DNA of 64,000 bases, taken from Prevotella sp. (GTDB lineage Bacteria; Bacteroidota; Bacteroidia; Bacteroidales; Bacteroidaceae). A model generated the notes under the pieces. The model saw nothing but the letters and a program-made list of their open reading frames with translations, had not been told where the DNA came from and searched no databases. How positions within the stretch are numbered: position 1 is the stretch's first letter; each line of letters begins with the position of its first letter. The stretch is from NCBI GenBank assembly GCA_017471465.1, contig JAFUTI010000004.1, positions 28,135-92,134 on the forward strand, given 5' to 3'. Positions 52,734 through 61,566 of this stretch are shown piece by piece. The position numbers and the translations under genes are program-made.

Positions 52734-54413
52734 TTACTTGGCCACCTTGAGGAGTTCCAGATCGTTGGCTGCGTACTTGGCGTAGCTGCCGTCCTTGGCG
52801 ATGGCGGCACGCAGTGCCTCGGCGGCTTCGCTGTTGTGTCCCATACGTGCGGCGAGGATGGCTTTCAGATAGTCGGTCGTGGCATCGGCATTCTTGACAT
52901 ACTTCAGCGTGACGGCTGCCGACGCATAGTTCTTATTGAGAATCTGTGCCAGGGCAGCACTGTTGGAGTAGACATCCTTGAAGTCCTGCTCTGCCTGGGC
53001 GTAGTTGCCCTTAGCCAGATTGAGGTTACCCAGCACCTCAGACAGTCCGTTGGCACCCGTAGCCTGGCTGATATAGTTCTCTGCAGCCTGCAGGTCGCCC
53101 TTGGCCAGTGCTATCATACCGAGGTTGGCGGCTGTCTCAGGCAGCTTTGCACCAACCTTCTGGGCCTGCTCGACATACTTCTGGGCTGCCTCGATGTTAC
53201 GCTTGGCATACTCCATGGCAGCGATATTGTTATAGGCGCGGGCATCGCTGGGGTAAAGCTCTGTCGTCAGTTTGTAGGCATCCTCCTTGGCATTGGCGTC
53301 ATTGGTGATGGCTGCTGCATAGAGCATCTCCTCGACACTGAGCTTTGTAGCGTCGTCCTTCAGCTGCTGCTGAATCTGCTCGTCGCTACGGCCCACAGTC
53401 TCGTAGTTGATGATCATACGGGCACGGCGCAACTGAGGCAGGATACCGTCGGCCAGCTCGCGGAAGGCGCTAGAGATATTCTTAATCTGCTGCTCGCGCT
53501 CCTGCGGGTCCTTATACATAGAGAGGACACGCAGGATAACGTCCTTGTCCTGGATGTTAGAAGCCTTGACAAGCTCCTGGAAACCGTCCCAGTCCTCGGC
53601 AGTGTACTTGGCATCGACGGCAGCGTCGGTCAGCTTGGCCTTCTTCAGCTGCTGCTGAACGTACTGCTCAGTAGCCTTCTGGCGCTGGGCGGCCAGCTTG
53701 TCGTTGAGGTCATAGCCACCGTCAGGTGAAGCGTAAGCCGACACCTCGACGTCCTTCAGGTTCAGACCCTCGCGGTCGTTGTTGATCTTCTCAAGCAACT
53801 TCACGAACTCCTGTACAGAGTTGTTCTTCAGCTCGCTCTGGCGCAGGGTAGCCTGCTGAATGAGGAACTTGATATCGGCCTGCTGCTTCTGGGCGTTGAT
53901 ACGCTGGAAGGCATCGGGAGCAATGGCGGCCTGAGCCGACTTGAGAGTCTGCTTATAGAGCTCGCTGGTAGCGAGAATTCCATCGGCCACCTTGACGGCA
54001 GGCACTTCAACGGTCTTCTTGCCAACCTTGGCATCGAAGGTCAGGTACATATCAGCTTTGTTGCAGTCCAGATAGTCGAAAGCAGTCTTCAGGTTATAGC
54101 GGCCACCGACCTGATAGAGGATGGTCTGATCGTTACCCTGCACCTTCTCACCCTGGAAGGTAGCACTCTGACCCTTGGCCACCTGGCCGTCGGCATAGCG
54201 CAGTTCCGGCGTGACAGTCACGACGGCCTTTTTCTTCATATACTTCTCGGGGAAGGTACCATTGATGGTGGCGGTCACTTTTCCGGCCTGAGTCTCCAGC
54301 GGGTTAGGAGTCACCGTAAAATTATCGGCTGAGAGGGCTCCCAGCTTGCCGGAGCACGATGTCATAAGCAGGAGTGCTGCTGCTGACATAAGAACAAAAT
54401 AATGTTTTTGCAT
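52734..54413 (-). CDS. Lipoprotein with OmpA-like region and TPR repeats
   Basis: 559 residues with lipobox MTSC. The N-terminal 170 residues are beta-rich. An OmpA-like middle follows (VEVSAYASPDGGYDLNDKLAAQRQKATE), usually peptidoglycan-facing. The C-terminal 200 residues are TPR helices (AYNNIAAMEYAKRNIEAAQKY). It probably belongs to the outer envelope, anchoring or scaffolding; no exact role is known. The open frame upstream simply reads through the tRNA gene, so the ATG at 54413 is used. Confidence 0.85.
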   Translation of the reverse strand: MQKHYFVLMSAAALLLMTSCSGKLGALSADNFTVTPNPLETQAGKVTATINGTFPEKYMKKKAVVTVTPELRYADGQVAKGQSATFQGEKVQGNDQTILYQVGGRYNLKTAFDYLDCNKADMYLTFDAKVGKKTVEVPAVKVADGILATSELYKQTLKSAQAAIAPDAFQRINAQKQQADIKFLIQQATLRQSELKNNSVQEFVKLLEKINNDREGLNLKDVEVSAYASPDGGYDLNDKLAAQRQKATEQYVQQQLKKAKLTDAAVDAKYTAEDWDGFQELVKASNIQDKDVILRVLSMYKDPQEREQQIKNISSAFRELADGILPQLRRARMIINYETVGRSDEQIQQQLKDDATKLSVEEMLYAAAITNDANAKEDAYKLTTELYPSDARAYNNIAAMEYAKRNIEAAQKYVEQAQKVGAKLPETAANLGMIALAKGDLQAAENYISQATGANGLSEVLGNLNLAKGNYAQAEQDFKDVYSNSAALAQILNKNYASAAVTLKYVKNADATTDYLKAILAARMGHNSEAAEALRAAIAKDGSYAKYAANDLELLKVAK

Positions 54414-54449
54414 CTTTCTTGAAAATGATTTTTGGATATTATTTTTGTG

Positions 54450-54535
54450 TGCCGCGAGCGGGACTCGAACCCGCACAGCCATTACTGGCCAAGGGATTTT
54501 AAGTCCCTCGTGTCTACCAATTCCACCATTGCGGC
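54450..54535 (-). tRNA. tRNA-Leu (UAA)
   Basis: 86 bases on the minus strand with a 7-bp acceptor, D loop, anticodon loop CTTAAAA (anticodon TAA), long class II variable arm and T loop GGTTCGAGTCC. The acceptor has an A-C mismatch at pair 6-67. CCA is not encoded. Its promoter is 54608-54577. Confidence 0.93.
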
Positions 54536-54576
54536 AAGGGTTACAGACAAGCACCCCCAGTACTGTAAATGCGGCA

Positions 54577-54608
54577 CAAAGGTACGCTTATTTCCTGTAA
54601 CCTCCAAA
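54577..54608 (-). promoter_or_regulatory. Promoter of tRNA-Leu and probably the downstream lipoprotein
   Basis: On the minus strand TTTG (54608-54605) and TACCTTTG (54584-54577) are 20 bases apart, upstream of the tRNA. Confidence 0.65.
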
Positions 54609-54636
54609 GGTTTTGCAGAATTTAACCTTTAACGCC

Positions 54637-55188
54637 TCAGTTCCACGCACGCAGGACAGAGCCATCGTAGGCAGCATTATAGGTGTAGAGCTGCCGACCG
54701 CCATCGCCAGAAGCGACAATGCCGTTGTTCACATCGTAGCAGCGATGGCAGCGGCTGCAGGTGAGTTGCTGTCCGTTGGCGGTCCACGTCAAGGGGTAGC
54801 TGGTACCGCCGTAACTGTCCATACAGTTCGAGCATTGGCCATCGTAGCAGACGAGGACGCTCGTATAGCTGCTACGGCCGATGATGACGGCGCCGCCAGC
54901 ACCCAGCTGGCAGGATGTCTGGTTCTCCTTGGCTGTCGTCAGCCGGACATCCTCCTCGGCATGGTCATAGTTTCTGGTTGTCATGATATGACGAACGCCC
55001 TGTTCCAGGCGCGTCTTGACAATGAGGAAATGACCCGGGTTGCCCAGCGCCCCCGTCAGGTGGCAGGGGGCCGGGTGCAGTGTGGTGTCGAAAATGAAAT
55101 AACACCTATGACCGTGGTAGATGCTGTCCTCCTCGTCGCAGGCGACCAGCAGCAGTGCACACAGCAGTAACAGCGAGAGGCGCTTCAT
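54637..55188 (-). CDS. Cysteine-rich lipoprotein of unknown function
   Basis: 183 residues with lipobox LVAC. The C-terminal half contains CSNC, then LTCSRCHRCYDVNNG and RQLYTYNAAYDG. This echoes the end of Rieske-like domains but lacks the Cys-x-His pairs needed for the iron-sulfur cluster. A metal- or structural-cysteine role is possible. It overlaps argH by four bases. Confidence 0.7.
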   Translation of the reverse strand: MKRLSLLLLCALLLVACDEEDSIYHGHRCYFIFDTTLHPAPCHLTGALGNPGHFLIVKTRLEQGVRHIMTTRNYDHAEEDVRLTTAKENQTSCQLGAGGAVIIGRSSYTSVLVCYDGQCSNCMDSYGGTSYPLTWTANGQQLTCSRCHRCYDVNNGIVASGDGGRQLYTYNAAYDGSVLRAWN

Positions 55189-56519
55189 CGGCCAAGGAGT
55201 GCTTTCTCGGCCTCCGTGACACGCTCGAAGGCAAAACCTTCGAGTACACTGTCCATAAGTGCCTGTATGCGGTCGTTGCAGAGGTTGCCGATACTGCCCT
55301 CGTGGGTATGGTGGATGTTCTTGTCGGGGGCAAACCGGCCGGCCTCGATGTCGAGGCCCACCTTCTTATAAGCATCACGGAAGGGCATGCCTTCAGCAGC
55401 AAGGCGGTTCACCTCCTCGACACTGAATATCGGGTCGTACATCGGGTTGTCCAGGATGTGGTCGTTCACCTCTATCTTATTGATGATGTATGCCGTCATC
55501 TGGAGACAGTCCTTCAGTTCGTCGAAGGCGGGCAGGAACACCTCTTTGATAATCTGCAGGTCGCGGAAGTAGCCCACAGGCAAATTGTTCATGATGAGCA
55601 TCACCTGCTGCGGCAGCGACTGCAGCTTGTTAGACTTGGCACGGATCAGTTCGAAAACATCGGGGTTCTTCTTGTGTGGCATGATGCTCGACCCCGTGGT
55701 ACACTCCTTCGGCAACTTGACGAACGAGAAGTTCTGCGAGTTGAACATACAGGCGTCGAAGGCCAGCTTTGCCAGCGTGCCGGCGATGGTGGCGATGGCG
55801 AAGCCCACGTTGCGCTCCATCTTGCCACGACCCATCTGGGCGTAGACGACGTTGTAGTCCATGGAGTCGAAGCCGAGCAGATCGGTGGTCATCTGGCGGT
55901 TCAGGGGGAACGAGCTGCCGTAGCCGGCAGCCGAGCCTAGAGGATTACGGTTGGTCATCTTATAGGCGGCCTGCAGGAAGAGCATGTCATCGCAGAGGCT
56001 CTCGGCGTAGGCCCCGAACCAGAGACCGAACGACGAGGGCATAGCCACCTGCAGGTGGGTGTAGCCGGGCATTAGCACGTCCTTGTACTGGTTGCTCTTT
56101 GCTATCAGCTCATCGAACAGTGTCTTCACCTCTTCGGCAATCTCCATCAGCTGGTGACGGGTAAAGAGCTTCAGGTCGACCAGCACCTGGTCGTTGCGTG
56201 AACGTCCGGAGTGAATCTTCTTGCCCATGTCGCCGAGACGGCGCGTCAGCAGCATCTCCACCTGTGAGTGTACGTCCTCCACGTCGTTCTCTATCTGAAA
56301 CTCGCCACGCTCACACAACTCGTAGATGCTCTTCAGCTCGCGCAGCAGCACCGGCAGTTCGTCCTTGCCTATCAGGCCGATTGACTCAAGCATGGTGATG
56401 TGGGCCATCGAGCCCAGCACGTCGTATTTGGCCAGATAGAGGTCCATCTCGCGGTCACGACCTACGGTGAACCGCTCTATCTCCTTGTTTATCTCAAAGT
56501 TCTTCTCCCAGAGTTTCAT
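55185..56519 (-). CDS. argH: Argininosuccinate lyase
   Basis: 444 residues. The fumarase/aspartase superfamily signature GSSIMPHKKNPD is intact, with HSGRSRNDQ and the conserved PGYTHLQ. It splits argininosuccinate into arginine and fumarate, the last step of arginine synthesis. No other arg genes are nearby. The ATG at 56519 gives MKLWEKNFEINKEIERFTVG, the usual start. Confidence 0.96.
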   Translation of the reverse strand: MKLWEKNFEINKEIERFTVGRDREMDLYLAKYDVLGSMAHITMLESIGLIGKDELPVLLRELKSIYELCERGEFQIENDVEDVHSQVEMLLTRRLGDMGKKIHSGRSRNDQVLVDLKLFTRHQLMEIAEEVKTLFDELIAKSNQYKDVLMPGYTHLQVAMPSSFGLWFGAYAESLCDDMLFLQAAYKMTNRNPLGSAAGYGSSFPLNRQMTTDLLGFDSMDYNVVYAQMGRGKMERNVGFAIATIAGTLAKLAFDACMFNSQNFSFVKLPKECTTGSSIMPHKKNPDVFELIRAKSNKLQSLPQQVMLIMNNLPVGYFRDLQIIKEVFLPAFDELKDCLQMTAYIINKIEVNDHILDNPMYDPIFSVEEVNRLAAEGMPFRDAYKKVGLDIEAGRFAPDKNIHHTHEGSIGNLCNDRIQALMDSVLEGFAFERVTEAEKALLGR

Positions 56520-56547
56520 CGCCTTTTTTCGTTATAACGTTATTTCG

Positions 56548-56979
56548 TTATACATATTCTATTTTGGAAAGGGCGTCGGCAATCTTCTCGACACCATCCT
56601 GCAACGGACCGCTGACCATGCCCTTGATGAACGGGTTCAGCTCGGCCTTCACCGTGACCTTCATCTTAGAGGTCGTCTCGGTGACGGGGAGCACCTGAAT
56701 CCACACGTTGAAGGGCACGGGCGATTGCGCCGTCTCAAACTTCACACACTTAGGCTCGTCGCGCTCAATGATTCGCAATTTCAGTTCGCCAACGGGGGCC
56801 ACGTTCAGCGACACGGTATCCGCATCGAAGGAGAAGTCGCTGACCTTGTCAGCAGGCACACGGTCGCGTACCTTTTCCAAATTACTCAGGTCGCTGATAT
56901 TGCGATAGACGGCCTCCTGTGAGTAGGGAATCTGCTTCACGCTACTCTCAAACTTCGTTGTACTGTCAAAGAGTCCCAT
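56548..56979 (-). CDS. SRPBCC family protein
   Basis: 143 residues. Helix-grip pattern: SVKQIPYSQEAVYRNISDL near the start, VKFETAQSPVPFNVWIQVL in the sheet, and a long C-terminal helix (GPLQDGVEKIADALSKIEYV). The family binds lipids or other hydrophobic ligands; the ligand here is unknown. It starts four bases after pyrE. The upstream frame overlaps pyrE and is rejected. Confidence 0.8.
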   Translation of the reverse strand: MGLFDSTTKFESSVKQIPYSQEAVYRNISDLSNLEKVRDRVPADKVSDFSFDADTVSLNVAPVGELKLRIIERDEPKCVKFETAQSPVPFNVWIQVLPVTETTSKMKVTVKAELNPFIKGMVSGPLQDGVEKIADALSKIEYV

Positions 56980-56983
56980 AAGC

Positions 56984-57616
56984 CTATTCCTGTTTCCACG
57001 TTGACGGCGACTTGCGCCACTCGGCCAGCACAGCCTTCTCATCATCTTTAATATAACCATTGGTGGCAGCCACCTCAACGACAGCCTCGTAGTTGCTCAG
57101 CGTCACGAGCTTCACACCGGCAGCGGCAAAAGCTTCCTCAGCAACGGGGAAACCGTAGGTGAACGACGCCACCATGCCAATCACCTCGACGCCATACTGG
57201 CGCAGCGCCTCGACAGCCTTCAGCGACGAGCCGCCGGTAGAGATAAGGTCCTCGACGACCACCACCTTACAGCCCTGCGGCAGTTCGCCCTCTACCTGGT
57301 TGCCCATACCGTGGTCCTTCGGCTTCGGACGGACGTAGCAATACGGCAGTCCCAGCTCCTCGGCCACCAGTGCTCCCTGTGCAATAGCACCCGTAGCCAC
57401 ACCGGCCACAGCCTCAGCCTCGGGGAACTGCTCCTGGATGACGTGGCACAGCTCTAACTTCACGAACGAGCGCAGACGGGGGAACCCCAACGTCTTGCGG
57501 TTGTCGGTATAGATGGGCGACTTCCAGCCGCTGGCCCATGTGAACGGCTCCTGCGGCTGCAACTTGATGGCTTGAATCTCCATCAGCTTTCGTGCAAATT
57601 GATGCTTTACTTCCAT
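56984..57616 (-). CDS. pyrE: Orotate phosphoribosyltransferase
   Basis: 210 residues. The PRPP-binding loop is VVVVEDLISTGGSS and the N-terminal TWASGWKSPIYTDNR binds orotate. It makes orotidine 5'-phosphate in pyrimidine synthesis. The open frame reaches 57712, but the ATG at 57616, just after the TAACTTTG promoter (57647-57640), is the natural start. Confidence 0.95.
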   Translation of the reverse strand: MEVKHQFARKLMEIQAIKLQPQEPFTWASGWKSPIYTDNRKTLGFPRLRSFVKLELCHVIQEQFPEAEAVAGVATGAIAQGALVAEELGLPYCYVRPKPKDHGMGNQVEGELPQGCKVVVVEDLISTGGSSLKAVEALRQYGVEVIGMVASFTYGFPVAEEAFAAAGVKLVTLSNYEAVVEVAATNGYIKDDEKAVLAEWRKSPSTWKQE

Positions 57617-57639
57617 AGTTTCAATCGTTAATTTGGCTG

Positions 57640-57647
57640 CAAAGTTA
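57640..57647 (-). promoter_or_regulatory. Promoter -7 element of pyrE
   Basis: The minus strand reads TAACTTTG 24 bases before the pyrE ATG. Confidence 0.55.
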
Positions 57648-57666
57648 CAAAAAAATTCCTTTTCCC

Positions 57667-57697
57667 TTGACAGAAAGAGAAAAAAAACGTAATTTTG
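57667..57697 (+). promoter_or_regulatory. Promoter of the 57729 outer membrane protein gene
   Basis: TTG at 57667-57669 and TAATTTTG at 57690-57697 are 20 bases apart; divergent from pyrE. Confidence 0.65.
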
Positions 57698-57728
57698 CGG
57701 CAGATTTGACACATATAATTATATTGAC

Positions 57729-58484
57729 ATGAAAAGAAAAGTATTTGTAATGGCTCTTCTGGCCTTGATGACGGTCACGACAGCCAGTGCCCAGAGTGAT
57801 GACAGCCAATGGACACTGAACACCCGTGCATGGAGTACGAACTATTTCACGACGATGATTGGCGCTGCCGCCAATTTCCTGATTACCGGCGTCATCCTCG
57901 ACTCAAACGGTCCCGACTCAGTGACCATCGACCGCATTGTCCCCCTTCCCGCCCTGGTGTTCCCTGTCGGTATGAAGAAGGAGGGCTTCGATGAGCCGTA
58001 CAACATTTACGGTCCCTACCACCGCGCTTTCAGCAATCCGTTCAAGCACATCGGCGACTATGCTGTCGGTCTCGACATCTCATATCAGCCTTCAGTCATC
58101 GGGTTCTATGCCGGTGCCTATTTCAAGAGTCAGGAGATTGTCTACAAGAACGAGCCCCGCGACGGCGACAACATCCGCGGTTTCTACTTCCAGCCACGTG
58201 CCGGCCTCAGCTTTGGAGGTGCGAAGAGTACGTTCGAGGCGGGCATCTTCTACGACATTCCCACAGGCTGCACGTCAACAGGCCCTGTCAACCCCGACAA
58301 GGACATCCTCAAGGAAGGCTTAGGCCTCGACTTCGCCTTTACCAATTTCGACAAGAACGACCCCTCGTCGCTCACCCTGCAGTTCTCCATGCCGCTCCAC
58401 GATATGTTCAAGGAGAATTGCGGCCCCGGCTTCGGCAAGCGTCGCGTTGGCTACATCATGCTGACCCGCCGCATCAAGCTGTAA
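57729..58484 (+). CDS. Probable outer membrane beta-barrel protein
   Basis: 251 residues with a signal peptide (1-21, ending ASAQ). The mature part alternates in a beta-barrel way (YAVGLDISYQPSVIGFYAGAYF, RGFYFQPRAGLSFGG) and closes with a short strand RRVGYIMLTRRIKL. Family not recognised. Single gene with its own promoter, convergent with comF. Confidence 0.7.
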   Translation: MKRKVFVMALLALMTVTTASAQSDDSQWTLNTRAWSTNYFTTMIGAAANFLITGVILDSNGPDSVTIDRIVPLPALVFPVGMKKEGFDEPYNIYGPYHRAFSNPFKHIGDYAVGLDISYQPSVIGFYAGAYFKSQEIVYKNEPRDGDNIRGFYFQPRAGLSFGGAKSTFEAGIFYDIPTGCTSTGPVNPDKDILKEGLGLDFAFTNFDKNDPSSLTLQFSMPLHDMFKENCGPGFGKRRVGYIMLTRRIKL

Positions 58485-58496
58485 GGCGTTCAGGCG

Positions 58497-59195
58497 TCAA
58501 GACTTTGTGAAGCCGAGGGCGAGGAGACTGACTCTGACGCCCTCGGTTTTCAGTATCTCACGGGCACAGGCCATCATCGTGGCACCCGTCGTGATGACGT
58601 CGTCTACCAACAAGACATGACGGCCACGGACAGCACGCAGGTCCTCCACCTTGAAGACGTGGGCGACATTCTCCTGTCGCTCCCAGTGGTGCATCTGCGT
58701 CTGGCTCTTCTCAAAACGCGTGCGGCAGACCACCTTGTTGCATATCGTCAAACCGGTGACACTACTGATGCCACGGGCCAGCTCCATACTCTGGTTATAG
58801 CCACGCTGCCGCTGTCGCCTCTTGGCCAATGGCAGGGGGATGATGAGGTCTATGCCCTCGAAAAAGCCGGCAGCCATGAACTCGCTGGCCATGAGTCGTC
58901 CCATCACATACCCGATCTCGGGATGGTCATGATACTTCAGATCATACAGGATGTTGCTGGTGCGCGAACCTGCCTCATAATAGAAGAGGGCCGCCACACG
59001 CTCCACGGGAATAAGCCCCCAGAAGAGGCGCGCCATAGGATTGTCGAGAGGCGACGACTGAAAGCCGGTACGCGGCAGGTGCATGTTACAGGCAACACAA
59101 AGGACCTCTTCCGTCGGCGACAGTCGCCGGCCGCAGACCACACAGAGCCGTGGGGCTATCAGGTCCAGCAGTCGGTGCCAGAAGCTAATCTTCAT
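58497..59195 (-). CDS. comF: ComF family protein (phosphoribosyltransferase-like)
   Basis: 232 residues. Two cysteine pairs near the start (CVVCGRR, CVACN) form the zinc finger. The rest is a phosphoribosyltransferase fold with the LVDDVITTGAT loop. ComF-type proteins act in DNA uptake for transformation in some bacteria. The start at 59195 lies 11 bases inside recX; earlier codons are in another frame of recX. Confidence 0.88.
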   Translation of the reverse strand: MKISFWHRLLDLIAPRLCVVCGRRLSPTEEVLCVACNMHLPRTGFQSSPLDNPMARLFWGLIPVERVAALFYYEAGSRTSNILYDLKYHDHPEIGYVMGRLMASEFMAAGFFEGIDLIIPLPLAKRRQRQRGYNQSMELARGISSVTGLTICNKVVCRTRFEKSQTQMHHWERQENVAHVFKVEDLRAVRGRHVLLVDDVITTGATMMACAREILKTEGVRVSLLALGFTKS

Positions 59196-59667
59196 CGTAC
59201 TCTTCGTCAATGTCGCCGTCGACACACTGGCGGATGATGTTATATGTAAAGCCACGCCCCAAGGCAAACTTCACCAGCTTCTGATTCAGTTCGTAGTCGG
59301 TGGCGGCCTTGATACTGCGGCGTTTCTGCTTGAGCAGAGGGCGGAGCACACTGAGATACTGCTCGTCGGCAACCTCGGAAAGCACCTCAGCACAGACATC
59401 GTCGCTGATGCGCTTCGTCCACAGTGCCTGCTCCACCTTGCGCCGACCCCATTTGTTATAGAGAATCTTGTCCTTGACAAAGGCACGGGCAAAGCGCAAG
59501 TCATCGACATAGCGCTCGCTGACGAGACGCTGCATGACGCGGGCCTGAGCCTCGTTGGTCATGCCCCAGCGCCGCATCTTCTCCGTCAGTTCGTGCTGGC
59601 AGTGCTCACTGCGGGCGCAGAGCTGTGCTAATTGCAGGTAGGCTCCTTGTTCGGTAACTTCTTTCAT
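59185..59667 (-). CDS. recX: Regulatory protein RecX
   Basis: 160 residues of helical repeats: YLQLAQLCARSEHCQHELTEKM, RLVSERYVDDLRFARAFVKDK and KWGRRKVEQALW are the RecX signature. It modulates RecA filaments. It overlaps prmC by four bases and comF by eleven, so the three genes are probably one transcript. Confidence 0.9.
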   Translation of the reverse strand: MKEVTEQGAYLQLAQLCARSEHCQHELTEKMRRWGMTNEAQARVMQRLVSERYVDDLRFARAFVKDKILYNKWGRRKVEQALWTKRISDDVCAEVLSEVADEQYLSVLRPLLKQKRRSIKAATDYELNQKLVKFALGRGFTYNIIRQCVDGDIDEEYDED

Positions 59668-60512
59668 CGTGTGGCTTTTATCATTCGTGGTTTGCCGAAT
59701 TGGTCATTCTTGAGTGCGATGTCGTGGTACGACATCGCACTGAGCAAGGCAGACAACTCGGTGGCGTAGAGAGGGTTGATTTCAAAATACAGGCTGCCGC
59801 CAGGGGTGAGCGACAGGCTGGCATACCGGGCGATGGCACGGTAGAACAGCAGCGGGTCGTCGTCGGGCACGAAGAGGGCCAGGTGCGGCTCGTGGTCGAG
59901 CACGTGGCGCTCCATCGTCGCCTGCTCCTTCTGACAGATGTAGGGCGGGTTGCTGACGATAACCTGATACCGGTTCTGGGGTGAAGCGGCAATGAGACGA
60001 GGGTCAAGGATGTCCGCCTGTTCGAACAACACATGGACATGGGTGCGCCGGGCGTTCTCACGGGCGATGGCCAACGCCTCCTCGGAGATGTCCCACGCCG
60101 TCACCTCAGCCTCAGGCAGTTCGGCAGCCAGGGTGCAGGCTATACAGCCGCTCCCCGTGCCTATATCGAGAATTCTCTCCTCGTACCTCGTACCTCGTAC
60201 CTCGCACCTCGACATCACCTCTCTCACCCACTGGCACAGCTCGTAGGTCTCCGGTCGTGGTATGAGCACGCCGGGTGCTACCCGGAAGCGCCGCCCGCCA
60301 AACTCCGCCTCGCCGATGACATACTGCACGGGCTCGCCAGCCAGCAGCCGTTGCTGTATCGGCCGCAGGTCGCATTCGTCGGGCATCTGTCCGCAGAGCA
60401 CGTCGGCCAGCGTCAGGCCGAAGCGCATCTCCAACACCATCCGCGCCAAGGATTGCGCCTCACGCTGGTCGTAGACCGCCGTCAGCGGTCGCCATAGTTC
60501 CTGATAGGTCAT
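59664..60512 (-). CDS. prmC: Peptide chain release factor N5-glutamine methyltransferase
   Basis: 282 residues. An N-terminal helical domain precedes a SAM-binding Rossmann fold with ILDIGTGSGCIA and the substrate motif NPPY. It methylates the GGQ glutamine of release factors. Between WVREVMSR and ILDIG a stretch CEVRGTRYEE is encoded by heptamer repeats, an insertion not seen in typical PrmC. The ATG at 60512 gives the usual start MTYQELW. Confidence 0.92.
   Translation of the reverse strand: MTYQELWRPLTAVYDQREAQSLARMVLEMRFGLTLADVLCGQMPDECDLRPIQQRLLAGEPVQYVIGEAEFGGRRFRVAPGVLIPRPETYELCQWVREVMSRCEVRGTRYEERILDIGTGSGCIACTLAAELPEAEVTAWDISEEALAIARENARRTHVHVLFEQADILDPRLIAASPQNRYQVIVSNPPYICQKEQATMERHVLDHEPHLALFVPDDDPLLFYRAIARYASLSLTPGGSLYFEINPLYATELSALLSAMSYHDIALKNDQFGKPRMIKATR
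60182..60209. repeat. Heptanucleotide array inside prmC
   Basis: Four units of CGTACCT-type (three CGTACCT, one CGCACCT). A change of one unit would shift the prmC frame. Confidence 0.85.
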
Positions 60513-60715
60513 TGTGTTATGCCGTGTTTCTTCGTAATTCGAGCGCAAAGATACAAATTTTTATGCACAGACAGCACGGATTACACAGATTTTTCGTTTA
60601 ACTTTTAAAACAAAAACTTATGGAAAAAGTAATTTATGGAGTGGCGCATTGTTCCACGCAGCCAAAGAAAGCCAAAAGAAAAATCCTAAAAATCAGTAAA
60701 ATTGAGCGATATTCT

Positions 60716-60745
60716 TTTGAATTTCAAAATTATTTCGTAAATTTG
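60716..60745 (+). promoter_or_regulatory. Promoter of the higBA pair
   Basis: TTTG at 60716-60719 and TAAATTTG at 60738-60745 are 18 bases apart, just before the higB ATG. Confidence 0.6.
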
Positions 60746-60753
60746 CACTCAAT

Positions 60754-61053
60754 ATGAGGATAGTATCACATAGGCGATTAGTTGAGTTCTATAGTTCAGA
60801 AGGACATGGAGATGCTCAGGCTGCACTTGAACGATGGTATAACATCGCAGAAAAGGCAGAGTGGAAGAACCTGTCGGATATAAAGGCAGACTTCCCCACA
60901 ACAGACTACGTTGGAAACCAACATTATGTCTTTGACATCAGAGGCAACAAATATCGTCTGGTGGTGGTCGTAAAATTCACAATCGGGCATATCTTCATCC
61001 GGTTTGTGGGTACTCATAGTGAATACGATAAGATAGACGTTTCAACGATATAA
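60754..61053 (+). CDS. higB: HigB-type mRNA interferase toxin
   Basis: 99 residues with the HigB/RelE-like pattern: MRIVSHRRLVEFYSSEGHGDAQAALERWY, then DIRGNKYRLVVVVKF and FVGTHSEYDK. The toxin cleaves mRNA on the ribosome when not bound by HigA. It is toxin-first, as is usual for HigBA, and starts with its own promoter. Confidence 0.92.
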   Translation: MRIVSHRRLVEFYSSEGHGDAQAALERWYNIAEKAEWKNLSDIKADFPTTDYVGNQHYVFDIRGNKYRLVVVVKFTIGHIFIRFVGTHSEYDKIDVSTI

Positions 61054-61070
61054 TATAAGGATGTACGAAT

Positions 61071-61433
61071 ATGGCAAAGATTACTAAAGAACAATACGAG
61101 TTCGCATTGGCACGGATTGAGGAACTGTTGCCAATGGTAGATGACAACACCCCCGCCAACAATCGCAATGCTGTGGAGTTGACAATGATGTCGGATGTTG
61201 TTATTGACTATGAGAAGGAGCACTACCCCATAGGCAAACCTACCGTAGCCCAGTTGATACAGCTTTCGTTGGACGAAAAGAATATGAGCCAGAAGCAGTT
61301 GGCTTCAGAGATTGGGGTTAGTCCTTCACGCATAAGCGACTATGTCTCAGGTAGGGCAGAGCCTACGCTGAAAATTGCCCGTCTGCTCTGTGCCACTTTA
61401 GGAATAACGCCAGCCGCAATGTTGCGATATTAA
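61071..61433 (+). CDS. higA: HigA-type antitoxin with HTH domain
   Basis: 120 residues. The C-terminal XRE helix-turn-helix (MSQKQLASEIGVSPSRISDYVSGRAEPTLK) binds the operator; the N-terminal half should bind HigB. It lies 17 bases after higB. Confidence 0.92.
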   Translation: MAKITKEQYEFALARIEELLPMVDDNTPANNRNAVELTMMSDVVIDYEKEHYPIGKPTVAQLIQLSLDEKNMSQKQLASEIGVSPSRISDYVSGRAEPTLKIARLLCATLGITPAAMLRY

Positions 61434-61566
61434 ACACAACACAGAAGGGTCGGTTCCGCTGTGCAACACGCTGTTGTAATGATGCAGGTGTTTGGCGATA
61501 CCGTGATGCGACAACAGGGTTAGTTCACACCTTTCTTTTGCCAAATAACCAAAGCAAATAAGAATT

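Noticed and set aside
54414-54554. Extended N-terminus of the 52734 lipoprotein
   Set aside because: The upstream codons are the tRNA-Leu gene read as protein; the lipoprotein signal starts at 54413.
54637-55188. Rieske iron-sulfur protein
   Set aside because: The cysteines near the C-terminus are not paired with histidines in the CxH...CxxH pattern required for a Rieske cluster.
60620-60757. 45-codon frame (MEKVIYGVAHC start) ending on the higB ATG
   Set aside because: It runs through the higBA promoter elements at 60716-60745 and has no recognisable protein features, so chance is more likely.
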